Assembly: GCA_963680875.1 (NCBI GenBank)
Contig: OY804577.1
Location: 104,605,906-104,669,905, forward strand
From: Bathymodiolus brooksi
Lineage: Eukaryota > Mollusca > Bivalvia > Mytilida > Modiolidae
Direction: 5' to 3'
DNA: 64,000 nucleotides
The notes beneath the pieces were generated by a model. That model was not told the DNA's origin. It saw nothing but the letters and a program-made list of their open reading frames with translations, and did no database searches. The position numbers and the translations under genes are program-made. Numbering within the stretch: the stretch's first letter is position 1; each line of letters begins with the position of its first letter. This document shows positions 21,017-33,857 of the stretch, in pieces.

Positions 21017-22609
21017 CGGCAAACAGGAAGTAGGAATCTGATGGTTCTAAAACGTTTCCCACGATATGGGGTACCTATATGAAGCTTGTGACCAAATATC
21101 AGATCTCTGCCATCAATAGTTGCTGAGAAAAATGCGACGAAACATGAGCATATATGTTCAATGTGTATAAAAATCAACAAAGTCGGCAAACAGGAAGTAG
21201 GAATTTGATGGGTCCAAAAACGCTTCCCACAATATGGGGTACCTATATGAAGCTTGTGACCAAATATCAGATCTCTGCCATCAATAGTTGCTGAGAAAAA
21301 TGCGACGAAACATGAGCATATATGTTCAATGTGTATAAAATCAACAAAGTCGGCAAACAGGAAGTAGGAATCTGATGGGTCCAAAAACGCTTCCCACAAT
21401 ATGGGGTACCTATATGAAGCTTGTGACCAAATATCAGATCTCTTCCATCAATAGTTGCTGAGAAAAATGCGACGAAACATGAGCATATATGTTCAATGTG
21501 TATAAAAATCAACAAAGTCGGCAAACAGGAAGTAAGAATCTGATGGGTCCAAAAACACTTCCCACAATATGACATACCTATATGAAGCTTGTGACCAAAT
21601 ATCAGATCTCTGCCATCAATAGTTGCTGAGAAAAATGCGACGAAAAATGTGCATATATGTTCAATGTGTATAAAAACCAACTAAATCGGCAAACAGGAAG
21701 TAAGAATCTGACGGATCCAAAAACGCTTCCCACAATATGACATACCTATATGAAGCTTGTGACCAAATATCAGATTCCTATCATCAATAGTTGCTTAGAA
21801 AAATGCGACGAAAAATGTGCATATACAAATGTATGTTAAATGTGTATAAAAATCAACAAAATCGGCAAACAGGAAGTAGGAATCTGATGGGTCCAAAAAC
21901 GCTTCCCACAATATGGGGTACCTATATGAAGCTTGTGACCAAATATCAGATCTCTGCCATCAATAGTTGCTGAGAAAAATGCGACGAAAAATGTGCATAT
22001 ATGTTCAATGTGTATAAAAACCAACTAAATCGGCAAACAGGAAGTAGGAATCTGACGGATCCAAAAACGCTTCCCACAATATGACATACCTATATGAAGC
22101 TTGTGACCAAATATCAGATTCCTGCCATCAATAGTTGCTTAGAAAAATGCGACGAAAAATGTGCATATACAAATGTATGTTAAATGTGTATAAAAATCAA
22201 CAAAATCGGCAAACAGGAAGTAGGAATCTGATGGATCCAAAAACGCTTCCCACGATATGGAGTACCTATATGAAGCTTGTGACCAAATATCAGATTCCTG
22301 TCATCAATAGTTGCTTAGAAAAATGCGACGGAAAATGTGCATATACAAATGTATGTTGAATGTGTATAAAAATCAACAAAATCGGCAAACAGGAAGTAGG
22401 GATCTGACGGGTCCAAAACCGCTTCCCACAATATGGGATACCTATATGACGCTTGTAACCAAATATCAGATTTCTGCCATCAACAGTTACTGAGAAAAAT
22501 GCGACGAAAAATATCTTGGACGGACGGAAGGACGGAAGGACGAACGGACGGACAGACGGACGGAGGTAAAACAGTATACACCTTCCCCTTCCGGAAGCAG
22601 GGGTATAAA
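21017..22609. repeat. 167-176-bp tandem array, 9 units, start of unit B
   Basis: Units start at 21017, 21184, 21351, 21519, 21687, 21863, 22031, 22207 and 22383. Two length classes occur (167-168 and 175-176 bp) and alternate toward the right end. Closed by the CGGA-type microsatellite and CCGGAAGCAGGGGTATAAAA. Confidence 0.85.
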
Positions 22610-22793
22610 AAGAATCAAATTCCAGAAGAAACCGTGAGACTTGGACTTCTTTACCGTAAGACCAGCTTTTAATAATTTGGACTACTGTACCGTGACCTCC
22701 AGCTTTTAATAGATATGTATATTAGATTTAACAAATGCCAGATTGAATAATCAAGCTTCTGGAAATAGTTCATGAATTGAATTCTCCCAGTAA

Positions 22794-23151
22794 CATATTT
22801 TACCTGGTTGACCGTTATGGAATATCTGTGTCACAAATGACCACGGACATGTTCCACTTGTCGTAAACACTTCCCGGTCCTTTCCTCATACATGACTTAT
22901 CACCGAATTTGTAACTAGATTAACACGACGGGTGCCACTAGTGGAGCAGGGACTGCTAACTCTTCCGGAGCACCTGAGTTCACCCCCGGTTTTTAGTGGG
23001 ATTCGTGTTACTTGATTTTTAGTTTTATGTGTATGTTTTATCTATCGTTGTTTGTCCTTTTGTACTTTTTCTTTTGGCCACTGTGTTGTCTGTTCTTCTT
23101 CGATATACAGATTCTGATTGCCCCTTTAGTATCTTCAAACTCTTTTTATAA
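22794..23151 (-). repeat. dispersed repeat copy, unit B
   Basis: Counterpart of 13335-13692. Confidence 0.6.
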
Positions 23152-23166
23152 TGGTATGGGCCCGTC

Positions 23167-23421
23167 GTGATCGTGATCGTATGATAGTTGGATTTGCAAA
23201 GTTTACCTGTGCAATCAGTGCCTATCACCACTAAAGTTGTGAGTTCGAACCCTGTACATGGCGAGGTGTACTCGATACAACATTATGTGATCAAGTTTAT
23301 CAGTGACTTTCGACAGTTCTGTAGATTTCTCCGGGTACTCCGGTTTCCACTAGCAATAAAACTGACCACCACGATATAGCTGAAACATTGTTGAAAGTGG
23401 TGTTAAACCATCACCATACAT
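23167..23421 (+). mobile_element. SINE (family 1), unit B
   Basis: Counterpart of 13708-13962. Confidence 0.8.
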
Positions 23422-24303
23422 ATTATTCAAATCTTTAAGCACAAACCATTTAATTTTGTCTGAAACTATATCCTGCTTAAGCTTAGATATACAGATTCTC
23501 TTTCTGCTACCAACGGATTACCTTATTTTTCCACCCGTCATAGAGAGGGATTTACAATTTGAAAATTTAACTATCGAGAATCTTGTTTCTCCAATGACCA
23601 AATTTCAAGAATTTTTTTAAGTTGTTAAAAAATAAATTTGCGACTGAAGATCAAAAGTGTACTCATCTGTTTACACATTTCATTTCATCATGCACCAATT
23701 AATAAAAGTCATAAATTCAGGTGGCGAATTTCTGTTATTATTTTGCTTAGTTACATTTAATTAATTAACGATTTTGTTTATTTACATTTAACTAATTAAC
23801 AATTTTGTTTGTTTCCATTTAATTAATTGACAAAAATACGGCGGTATCCTTGATATTTGTTTATATACATTTATTAAGCATTGTACAAATACATTCTTAG
23901 AAAATTTCTTATGGAGAACATTTTTGAACGACAATTCCCATCGACACAGTATTGGAAACAAAAATCACCAACAAATCCACATATGATAAACACTCGGAAG
24001 AATGGCTAAACCGTATTCAAAATGATTTTGTTAGATTTAGAAACATACAAAAATATGTTATCTTCGGGAAAAGTTTGGAAAATACACAGTCACAAAGAAA
24101 CATAACGACCTCTTACTAAGCAATAATACAAGAAAGTTGGTGGGACATTATTCATGTGAACTTTCTTCTACAACTATTTGTTGAACTAAGGTATATACCA
24201 CAAAGAAAAACTCTTGTGTGTCCTTATTTGTGTGACTCCGATAACAGATTTACTTGATGATCCTGGCCAATTTATAGAGCCATGTAATTCAAAGTTAGGA
24301 TCA

Positions 24304-24564
24304 TGGTGTTTAAAGCCACTTTCAACAATATTTCAGCTATATCATGGCGGTCAGTTTTAATGGTGGGGGAATCCGGAGTACCCGAAGAAAAACACCGACC
24401 TGTCGCAATTCACTGACAAACTTTATCAGATAATGTTGTATCGAGTACACCTCTCCATGAGCAGGATTCGAACCCACAGCTTCAGTGGTGATATGCACTG
24501 ATTGTATAGGTAGCCATAAATCAATCCACTTACCAGCGATCACGACCACGACGGCCGCCGTGTA
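24304..24564 (-). mobile_element. SINE (family 1), unit B
   Basis: Counterpart of 14845-15105. Confidence 0.8.
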
Positions 24565-24926
24565 ATTCAGTCCTGTGCTGAATATCCAATTCAACAATAT
24601 CATTCAAAATATTGTTTCAATAGTAAACAAAGGGATTGTATAAAAGGCAATGCCAATATAAACCCTTTCCCATGTTTTTATTTTTCTTATTTTTTTTTGT
24701 TTTCAACAGTTCTGTACTCCATCAGCTGTTTGGATTCCATTATAAATTTAATTTGATTAATTACATATTTGATTTTCAATTATTACAAATGCATTTATTA
24801 ATTATCACTAATTGATATGTTGTATTTGACAATTAGTGAGAGATAAAGGTCAACCATGGTGTCTTGAACTTGAGTAATGAACGCTTAGATGTCACCCTTG
24901 TAATATCAATGAAAACACTTTCATGA

Positions 24927-25029
24927 TTTAAAGTGTCATCTTGAGTTCAATTAATTTGTGATTGAAGATGTCATCTTGAGATCAAATTATGTGAACATTT
25001 GTTGACACACAACGGGCATCACTATAAAA
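24927..25029 (+). promoter_or_regulatory. promoter of subtype I gene, unit B
   Basis: Two TGTCATCTTGAG repeats, TTGACACAC and TATAAAA (25023-25029), as in unit A. Confidence 0.7.
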
Positions 25030-25104
25030 CCACAACAAGACCCGACAGATCACCATTTTCTATTCAGAAATCAACAATTAAACATACAAAGTAAGATATA
25101 TAAA

Positions 25105-25419
25105 ATGGATTCTCAATTGTACGCCAAGTTAACAGATGCTGAGAGAAAGACACAAGTAGCCTGTCAACAGATGCTGTTACTTAGCGACCAACTCGACAGT
25201 CTAAAAACCAGATACGAGAAGGCGGTTAAAGCCAACTTCAGATGCTTCCGATATCCCCTTCGAATGAAGATTGTGACGGTAGAGGGCGTCATCAACATGT
25301 ATTACCAATACACAGTAGAGAAACAGAAAGAAGTAGAGGTTCTGAGATATCAAGTGTATGGCGAAGAACCAGTCTACGACCCATTTGAAGAAGAGTTTGA
25401 AGATTACACAGAACAGTAA
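25105..25419 (+). CDS. 104-aa coiled-coil protein, subtype I, unit B
   Basis: Protein identical to the unit A copy at 15646-15960: coiled-coil helix at 5-42, basic/aromatic block at 43-73, acidic tail at 86-104. Promoter blocks, the 36-bp terminal repeat and the stem-loop are all intact. Identity at the protein and flanking level means the duplication is very recent, continually homogenised, or an assembly duplicate. Convergent with the gene at 27762. Confidence 0.8.
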   Translation: MDSQLYAKLTDAERKTQVACQQMLLLSDQLDSLKTRYEKAVKANFRCFRYPLRMKIVTVEGVINMYYQYTVEKQKEVEVLRYQVYGEEPVYDPFEEEFEDYTEQ

Positions 25420-25531
25420 ACCAGTCTTTGGACTGAAGATTACATAGAACAATAAACCAGTTTTGCCAGAATTGGTTACAGTTCTACGTACTTTATACAA
25501 ATACAGATAACAGTCTTTGGACTGCTACAAG

Positions 25532-25547
25532 GGCTCTTTTAAGAGCC
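25532..25547 (+). promoter_or_regulatory. histone-type 3' stem-loop, subtype I, unit B
   Basis: GGCTCT-TTTA-AGAGCC with CAAAAAGA 13 nt downstream. Confidence 0.7.
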
Positions 25548-25644
25548 ACATTACATATTTCAAAAAGATTCTAAATTGTATTATCAAAGTTATATCTTAT
25601 CAGTAGAAAAGGTTTTAAATCATCGAATGATGTGCGCTGGACAG

Positions 25645-25739
25645 CTGATGTGGCCGAGTGGTCTATGGCACTGGACATATGGTTTAAGGCATTGGTGCTG
25701 TAGTGTATCAAAGGTGTGAGTTCGAATCCCGTCGAGGGA
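25645..25739 (+). repeat. tRNA-Ser/Leu-like sequence, unit B
   Basis: A and B boxes as at 16186-16280. Confidence 0.6.
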
Positions 25740-25961
25740 GAACAAAAGGTTTGTCATCTCAAAATATCTTATTCTAACACTGAGCATTGCGTTCATTTTT
25801 TAGAAATATATATTTATTAATTACTTGTATTTACTAAATAACTATTATTATGATATAGATTAACATTGTCGTTAACTTTTTTCACATTTTATTCTATATG
25901 ATAAAATACCCAAGAAGGGAAGAAATAGATTACTGAATATGTTAAAAATTTAAATCCATCA

Positions 25962-26124
25962 GGGACCGTCGTGGTCGTGTTCGCATGGTAGTTGGATTTA
26001 CAACTACCTATCAAATAAGTGCCTATCAGCACTAACGTTGTGAGTGCGAATCCCGCTCAGGCAATGTGTAATCGATACAACCTTATTGTTGAAAGTGGCA
26101 TTAATCACCCTAAATCCATCAGTA
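25962..26124 (+). mobile_element. short SINE (family 1), unit B
   Basis: Counterpart of 16503-16665. Confidence 0.65.
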
Positions 26125-26735
26125 AAAGAATACTCGTTGCAAGGGTAAACTTATTTTTGTGCTGAAAATATATGAGGGAAAACTTTTAAAACTAAACAAC
26201 CTAGATTGGAACGACGAAAAAAAAGATCAGGTTGAGAATATATCTTAGTTCCCGCCAGTTTGGAATGACGGGGTGTACATCCAGAGACAACAAACTCTAC
26301 AAGCACCACCTTCTATATGTAGTAAACATTTATGTCCTTGTTCTTGTTCTTCACTCGGTAAATGACATGATTTATATCACTACTAGAAAATATCTCTTGT
26401 TTTCAATATGAACTCTAATAAGTACCTACTACATGTACTCTACATCTGTCCAACAGAGCAGCAGTTCGTCCACTTATAGCAATTACTAGTTGATCATGTC
26501 CTGGAAGATGTCGATAACTCCGACACCAAGGTTGGTTATATTATATTTCCATTCACGGACTATGTATATATAACCAACTAAATTGGTAGTAGGATACATG
26601 ATTGACATACAGACGACGACAAAAAAGTAGGTATTATGATCATATAGCGTTATTATATCTTGAAACCAGGAGATGTCGGTATCAGTCGATTATTTTTGTT
26701 TGTTTTTACCTACATGTTGCTGTAGTTAACTTTAT

Positions 26736-26878
26736 ACAATTATAGTCTTTTGTTGAGGTCAATGCGAGTTTCTATGAACCTTAAAAACGATATTCACCGA
26801 AGCCTTTAGGCTGAGGTGAATATTGATTTCTAAGGTCCATAAAAACTCGTATTGACCGATACAAAAGACTGTAATTGT
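26736..26878. repeat. 143-bp palindrome, unit B
   Basis: Counterpart of 17277-17419. Confidence 0.8.
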
Positions 26879-27196
26879 TTTATTACATTAAGCGAAAACG
26901 AAAGTGAAACCAAGTAAATACGAGTTTTAATCAAACAATATCAAATTTTACGGAATGTCAGGTGACAGCATGATAGCCACTAAAATTGTTTAAATAAAAT
27001 CATTATGTAATAACATAAATAATGAGCTTGATATCATCAAATAATACTATGAAAAAGTAGTATATACGTGCAAAATTTAAGGCACACAAACCCTTTGTAA
27101 TGCTTAGATAAATGATGATTTACACTGGCGTGCTATCATGAACAGTTTTAGACTTATATAGTGAAAAATTATACAAAGCTTATCTAGGGTTAGGGT

Positions 27197-27374
27197 TATG
27201 GTGTTTAGCGCAAATTTTAAACAATATTTCATTTTAAATATCGTGGCGGTCAGTTTTATTGGTGGAGGAAACCGGAGAAAACCATCGACCTGCCGCAAGT
27301 CACTGACAAACTTGATCGCATAATGTTGTATCGAGTACACCTCGCATAAGCGGAATTCGAATTCACAACGTTAG
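27197..27374 (-). mobile_element. SINE (family 1), head-truncated, unit B
   Basis: Counterpart of 17738-17915. Confidence 0.75.
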
Positions 27375-27471
27375 TTCTAGAAAATAAAAGTAATTAATAA
27401 ATATATATGTCTGAAAATTACACCCAACATTATTAGAATTAGATATTTTTAATTGACAAATCTTTTGTCCT

Positions 27472-27579
27472 CCATCGACGGGATATCAACTCACACCTTT
27501 GATACACTACAGCACAAATCCCTTAAGCCTTATGTTCACCGCCCTAGACAACTCGGCCACATCCGCTATCCAGCGTACA
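27472..27579 (-). repeat. decayed tRNA-like sequence, unit B
   Basis: Counterpart of 18013-18120. Confidence 0.5.
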
Positions 27580-27650
27580 GCATTCGATAACTTAAAATCT
27601 ACAGACACATTTGAGAATACAATTTAGACTCTTTTTGAAATATGTAATGT

Positions 27651-27666
27651 GGCTCTTAAAAGAGCC
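27651..27666 (-). promoter_or_regulatory. histone-type 3' stem-loop, subtype II, unit B
   Basis: Minus strand GGCTCT-TTTA-AGAGCC, intact, unlike the unit A copy. Confidence 0.7.
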
Positions 27667-27761
27667 CTTGTAGCAGTCCAAAGACTGGTTTACTGTTCTG
27701 TGCAATCTTCAGTCAAAAAACTGGTTTATTGTTCTATGTAATCTTCAGTCCAAAGACTGGT

Positions 27762-28076
27762 TTACTGTTCTGTGTAATCTTCAAACTCTTCTTCAAATGG
27801 GTCGTAGACTGGTTCTTCGCCATACACTTGATATCTCAGAACCGCTACTTCTTTCTGTTTGTCTACTGTGTATTGGTAATACATGTTGATGACGCCCTCT
27901 ACCGTCACAATCTTCATATGTAGTGGATATCGAAGGCATCTGAAGTTTGCATTCACCGCCTTTTCGTATCTGGTTTTTAGACTTTCCAGTTGGTCGCTAA
28001 GTAACAGCATCTGTTGACAGGCTACTTGTGTCTTTCTCTCAGCATCTGTTAACTTGGCGTACAGTTGAGAATCCAT
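27762..28076 (-). CDS. 104-aa coiled-coil protein, subtype II, unit B
   Basis: Intact frame; start at 28076 after the leader AAGTAAGATATTTAAAAAA. It carries the subtype II residues (N42, L48, H53, D72, A78) and E31, which the right-arm gene also has. The upstream extension to 28184 in the same frame crosses the TATA box and is unlikely to be translated. Function unknown; see the gene at 18303. Confidence 0.75.
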   Translation of the reverse strand: MDSQLYAKLTDAERKTQVACQQMLLLSDQLESLKTRYEKAVNANFRCLRYPLHMKIVTVEGVINMYYQYTVDKQKEVAVLRYQVYGEEPVYDPFEEEFEDYTEQ

Positions 28077-28153
28077 TTTTTTAAATATCTTACTTTGTAT
28101 GTTTAATTGTTGATTTCTGAATAGAAAATGGTGATCTACCGGTGCTGTTGGTG

Positions 28154-28295
28154 TTTTATAATGATACCCATCATGTGTCAACAAATGTTCACATAATTTG
28201 GTCTCAAGATGACACTTTCAATCACAAATTAATTGATCGCAAGATGACACCTTAAATCACTAAATAATTGATCTCAAGATGACACTTTAAATCAT
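28154..28295 (-). promoter_or_regulatory. promoter of subtype II gene, unit B
   Basis: Minus-strand TATAAAA (28160-28154), TTGACACA block and three TGTCATCTTG-type repeats. Confidence 0.65.
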
Positions 28296-28498
28296 AAAAG
28301 TTTTTCATTGATATTACAAGGTTCACGTTTTAGCGTTAATTACTCAAGTCCAAGCAAACATGGTTGACTTTTATCTCTCACTAATTGTCAAACACAATAT
28401 ATTAACTGGTGATAATTAATAAATGTGTTTGTAATAATTGAAAATCAAACATGTAATTAATCAAATTAAAAGTATAATGGGATCCAAACAACGGATGA

Positions 28499-28609
28499 AG
28501 TATATATCTTTATTCTGGTAAACCTTTGTAAATACAATATTATACAGATATACAACTATACAATAAATAAATACATTAATGAGTATGAAATATGTACACT
28601 ATATACAAC
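28499..28609 (-). mobile_element. probable LINE 3' end fragment, unit B
   Basis: Counterpart of 19040-19150. Confidence 0.35.
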
Positions 28610-28610
28610 A

Positions 28611-29407
28611 TGGTGGCGCTATGCATACCATGAAGACACTGCCCGTAGAACACCTGTTCTAGCAAACGTCCGAATTTCGGGTCGGACTGTTTGCAGAAGA
28701 CTACGTGAATCTGGACTCCGAGTTAGACGTCCGGTGGTAGGACGAATCCTTAAACAACGCCATAGGACAGCGAAACTAGCCTGGGCTCATGCACGCCGTC
28801 GTTGGAGGCTTCATACCTGGCAACACATCCTTTTTAGTAATGAATCCCGATTTTCACTTCGTTTTAGCGATGGACGTTATCGTGTAAACCGCAGGCGTGG
28901 GGAACGTTTTACGGACCAGTGTGTGTATACGAGACCGACCGTTTTGGAGGCTGAAGTGTTATGGTCTGGGCTGGAATTTGTCTTGATGGTTTGCACTCAG
29001 CTCAAAATTGTTCAAAGAACATTGAATGCCGTAAAATACAGGGACGACATTCTTGATCCTATAGTTCCGCCCTTTCTGCAACAGCGAAACTTTGAGCACG
29101 TCTTTCAATATGACAATGTAAGATGTCACGGGCTCGTGTTTGTCAAGACTTTCTGAACCAGAATCACATCCGTGCTCTTCCTGGGCCGGTATTATCACCG
29201 GATCTGTCACCAATTTAACATTTATGGAATGAACTCGGTAGACATGTTCGTCATCGTCAAACTACACCAGAAACACTACAGAAGTTGCATGATGCACTTG
29301 TGCACGAGTGGAACAACATCCCCACAAGCCTTTATCCAACAATTGGTTCTATGCGTCGGAGATGCGAAGCTGTCGTTGCTGGAAGAGGTGGTCATACACG
29401 TTACTGA
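28611..29407 (+). pseudogene. Tc1/mariner-like transposase, inactivated, unit B
   Basis: Same lesions as the unit A copy: N in place of the first catalytic D, a stop at the third catalytic position, and frameshifts. The insertion and its decay therefore predate the duplication. Confidence 0.85.
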
Positions 29408-30475
29408 ACTCCACAAATCTCCATACTGCATGACAATTTCAGTCTGTCCAGGATTTGTTCTGATAATGATGTTGAGAAATTTTTTTTGATATTTTGATAT
29501 TGCTTTATATGCTACGCCCATATGAATCTAAATTATACGATTTTTGTCGCTTTGTTTTCTCTATGTAAAACATATTGAGCATCAAAGCCTTGTATCGTTT
29601 CTTTTGTTAAAATAGTATAGTACAAACAAATATTGATTCCTTTTGAAGCAACAGTTTCCTTGATTGAATGTGTGTGGTTGTTATCTTATTTCTTTGTGAA
29701 TGTACATTACCGCATCTTTTCATTAAGATAGGAAGTCTGAGCCTATTAAACTAGCTTAACCCCGCTACCTTTTATAATATTTGATTTAGGAATTGTTCCA
29801 GCAGTGTGGTATTTTTGTTTTTTATTTCATTATATATTTTTTAAGGACATCTTTGATGTGTATTTTCTTAATGTTATATCTTTAATTCTCTTCTTTTTTC
29901 TCATTTGCACAAATGGCTCAACTTATTTCTGAGTTAAACATTTTGATAGAATTTACATGTTGTATATTTAAAAAAAGAATTTTAGTACATTTATGGTGGT
30001 ATATAAACTATTTCTATTTGCTCAATAAATTTCCAAAATTATTCAAAATAAATGTAGCAATTCGTTTTTTTATTATGTCTGAAACTTTAAATGGTCTTTT
30101 GAAAATTCATTTTAATAACAAGTGCATAGACCATTACAACTAAACACAATGTTGTCTTTTATTTTTGTCTAAATCATGAACCTATACTTTTATTCAAATA
30201 AAGACACATGTTCAAACATCATTATTTTCAAAGTCTTGTGTACTGAAGCACATCAAATTTGTCTAATGACGAATATTGTGATATATATATTAGTACTATT
30301 TAATATTTAACTTTAATGTTTAAATAAAAAAAAATTAAAAGATCATATTAAAAATCTTAGTCATCAAAATTAATGTAACACGTTGGTTTTCCCACGTTTC
30401 AACTCAACATAATTATTGAATAGAAAAAACAAGATGAACTGTGAGCTAATGCTCACTTATGATACCCCCGCTCTT
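29408..30475. other. spacer at the end of unit B, no gene
   Basis: Counterpart of 19949-21016; nothing coding recognised. Confidence 0.5.
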
Positions 30476-31805
30476 CGGCAAACAGGAAGTAGGAATCTGA
30501 TGGTTCTAAAACGTTTCCCACGATATGGGGTACCTATATGAAGCTTGTGACCAAATATCAGATCTCTGCCATCAATAGTTGCTGAGAAAAATGCGACGAA
30601 ACATGAGCATATATGTTCAATGTGTATAAAAATCAACAAAGTCGGCAAACAGGAAGTAGGAATTTGATGGGTCCAAAAACGCTTCCCACAATATGGGGTA
30701 CCTATATGAAGCTTGTGACCAAATATCAGATCTCTGCCATCAATAGTTGCTGAGAAAAATGCGACGAAACATGAGCATATATGTTCAATGTGTATAAAAT
30801 CAACAAAGTCGGCAAACAGGAAGTAGGAATCTGATGGGTCCAAAAACGCTTCCCACAATATGGGGTACCTATATGAAGCTTGTGACCAAATATCAGATCT
30901 CTTCCATCAATAGTTGCTGAGAAAAATGCGACGAAACATGAGCATATATGTTCAATGTGTATAAAAATCAACAAAGTCGGCAAACAGGAAGTAAGAATCT
31001 GATGGGTCCAAAAACACTTCCCACAATATGACATACCTATATGAAGCTTGTGACCAAATATCAGATCTCTGCCATCAATAGTTGCTGAGAAAAATGCGAC
31101 GAAAAATGTGCATATATGTTCAATGTGTATAAAAACCAACTAAATCGGCAAACAGGAAGTAAGAATCTGACGGATCCAAAAACGCTTCCCACAATATGAC
31201 ATACCTATATGAAGCTTGTGACCAAATATCAGATTCCTATCATCAATAGTTGCTTAGAAAAATGCGACGAAAAATGTGCATATACAAATGTATGTTAAAT
31301 GTGTATAAAAATCAACAAAATCGGCAAACAGGAAGTAGGAATCTGATGGGTCCAAAAACGCTTCCCACAATATGGGGTACCTATATGAAGCTTGTGACCA
31401 AATATCAGATCTCTGCCATCAATAGTTGCTGAGAAAAATGCGACGAAAAATGTGCATATATGTTCAATGTGTATAAAAACCAACTAAATCGGCAAACAGG
31501 AAGTAGGAATCTGACGGATCCAAAAACGCTTCCCACAATATGACATACCTATATGAAGCTTGTGACCAAATATCAGATTCCTGCCATCAATAGTTGCTTA
31601 GAAAAATGCGACGAAAAATGTGCATATACAAATGTATGTTAAATGTGTATAAAAATCAACAAAATCGGCAAACAGGAAGTAGGAATCTGATGGATCCAAA
31701 AACGCTTCCCACGATATGGAGTACCTATATGAAGCTTGTGACCAAATATCAGATTTCTGCCATCAATAGTTGCTGAGAAAAATGTGACGATAAATGTGCA
31801 TATAT
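30476..31805. repeat. 167-176-bp tandem array, third copy, cut by E
   Basis: Eight unit starts (30476, 30643, 30810, 30978, 31146, 31322, 31490, 31666). The last unit stops within ..GTGCATATAT at the E element. The missing right half is found at the left arm. Confidence 0.85.
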
Positions 31806-33070
31806 CCTCCTCTGACAATAAGTCGGTCAGTCATTGGATAATGTTTGATTATTTTTTTCATGTTTGAAAAGTAAACATTTTTTTCTTTTTAATTATGTTC
31901 CTCATCTATTCTTGCTCACATGTGTAAAGTTCCATGGAAAAAAGATCGATAATAATTACATACTGACACATATTTGATTACCCTCCATTTTCCAAATGGC
32001 GTCGTATGACGTCACATAAAGTCGATCAAAGTTCAATAAAGCACATGATTTTGTCATAGGCCAACCAAACTTAAAAAGTAAACCAGATTAAGAAAGTACA
32101 GTATTTTAGCTTTTTCAGTGTAATTGATTTGTCTGAAAAATTTCAAAAGATGTTTTTTTTTAAATAGTTTGAAATTGAAGTATTAAAAATTAATTATTTG
32201 ATGCAAATATTAAACTTGCTTACCCACATAAAAAGTATTTAATCCAGTGAATTTGGTGTTTTTGCTTTTGTCAATACAATCTATTAGACCGACATATTTT
32301 GGTAAAACAATTAATGACTGATTTCAATTTATTTTAATCACATTTATTATCACAGAGTGGTAACAATACAGTTTTGTTGATGCAATTTGTAATAATGACA
32401 GGTTTTTTTTTACCCAGAAAATCTCATTTTTCTGTCTGGTTTAATTTAATTCTCTGTTCAATTTATGCTATAAATTTTGATTATTGCTGTTAAATTGATT
32501 CTTTTTCTATCTTCCCTGTGAATTTCATTTCATTACCCCAAGAAATAAGGGGTATATTTGTTATTAAAGCAGCAGTGGAAATGCAAAATAATCTGCCATT
32601 TTGTGACTAATGGAGAGCACTTGCATGTATTTTCCCGGTAAAATCGGCCATTTTCTAGAAAATGGTGGAATCTGAGTGATCAATCATCATATTTTCAAAG
32701 TATTTTAAAATACAATTTGCTTGGCCTACATTCCAGAAACGGTCATGAACTGTGATGTCGATTATGTCAACAAACCGGAAAAATACAAATGCTTGGGGAA
32801 TACCATCGATGGAAACATATTTAACAAGCATAATGATCAGGAAAAAAAGACATTAGTAAAAAGGATCTTTTTTACTTGCATGGAATTTATTCAATTCAAA
32901 CTTCTCTGTTTTAATCTCATCTTGTAATTTTGACGTTGAAAAGTATTCCATCAGTGTTTATGTACGCTATGAATATACAAAATGACGTCATTGGTCTCGT
33001 GCTGCGCGAGAATTGTAAATCAAAACAAGTGATTGACTTTATTGCATGACCGAGCAGATGTCACGGTAGG
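31806..33070 (+). mobile_element. 1265-bp element E, right copy
   Basis: Starts CCTCCTCTGACA and ends TGTCACGGTAGG, imperfect terminal inverted repeats. Same length as the left copy, opposite orientation. No recognisable transposase. AT-rich interior with a 68-codon frame at 32721-32927 that I cannot assign. Confidence 0.65.
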
Positions 33071-33857
33071 ATACATAAATAAACACCGGAAAAAATGCGT
33101 TTAATCCTATAATAAATAAAAGACAACATTGTGTTTAGTAGTAATGGTCTATGCACTTGTTATTAAAATGAATTTTCAAAAGACCATTTAAAGTTTCAGA
33201 CATAATAAAAACGAATTGTTACATTTATTTTGAATAATTTGGGAAATTTATTGAGAAAATAGAAATAGTTTATATACCACCATAAATGTACTAAAATTCT
33301 TTTTTTTAAATATACAACATGTAAATTCTATCAAAATGTTTAACTCAGAAATAAGTTGAGCCGTTTGTGCAAATGAGAAAAAAGAAGAGAATTAAAGATA
33401 TAACATTTAGAAAATACACATCAAAGATGTCCTTAAAAAATATATAATAAAATAAAAAAAAAATACCACACTGCTGGAACAATTCCTAAATCAAATATCA
33501 TAAAAGGTGGCGGGGTTAAGCTAGTTTAATAGGCTCAGACTTCCTATCTTAATGAAAAGATGCGGTAATGTACATTCACAAAGAAATAAGATAATAACCA
33601 CACGCATTCAATCAAGGAAACTGTTGCTTCAAAAGGAATCAATATTTGTTTGTACTATACTATTTTAACAAAAGAAACGATACAAGGCTTTGATGCTCAA
33701 TATTTTTTACATAGAGAAAACAAAGCGACAAAAATCGTATAATTTAGATTCATATGGGCGTAGCATATAAAGCAATATCAAAAAAATTTCTCAACATCAT
33801 TATCAGAACAAATCCTGACAGACTGAAATTGTCATGCAGTATGGAGATTTGTGGAGT

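Larger units (their letters stand above)
20709..30172. repeat. tandem unit B
   Basis: Matches A at +9459 bp from 12852 onward. Differences seen by eye are few, among them 18206/27665, 18535 and 18538, and the T-run near 20030. Confidence 0.85.

Noticed and set aside
20998..21680. Minus-strand frames HIEHICTFFVAFFSATIDGR.. (133 and 137 codons), repeated in B
   Set aside because: These are translations of the 167-176-bp tandem array. The period is not a multiple of three, so frames are lost and regained. No gene.
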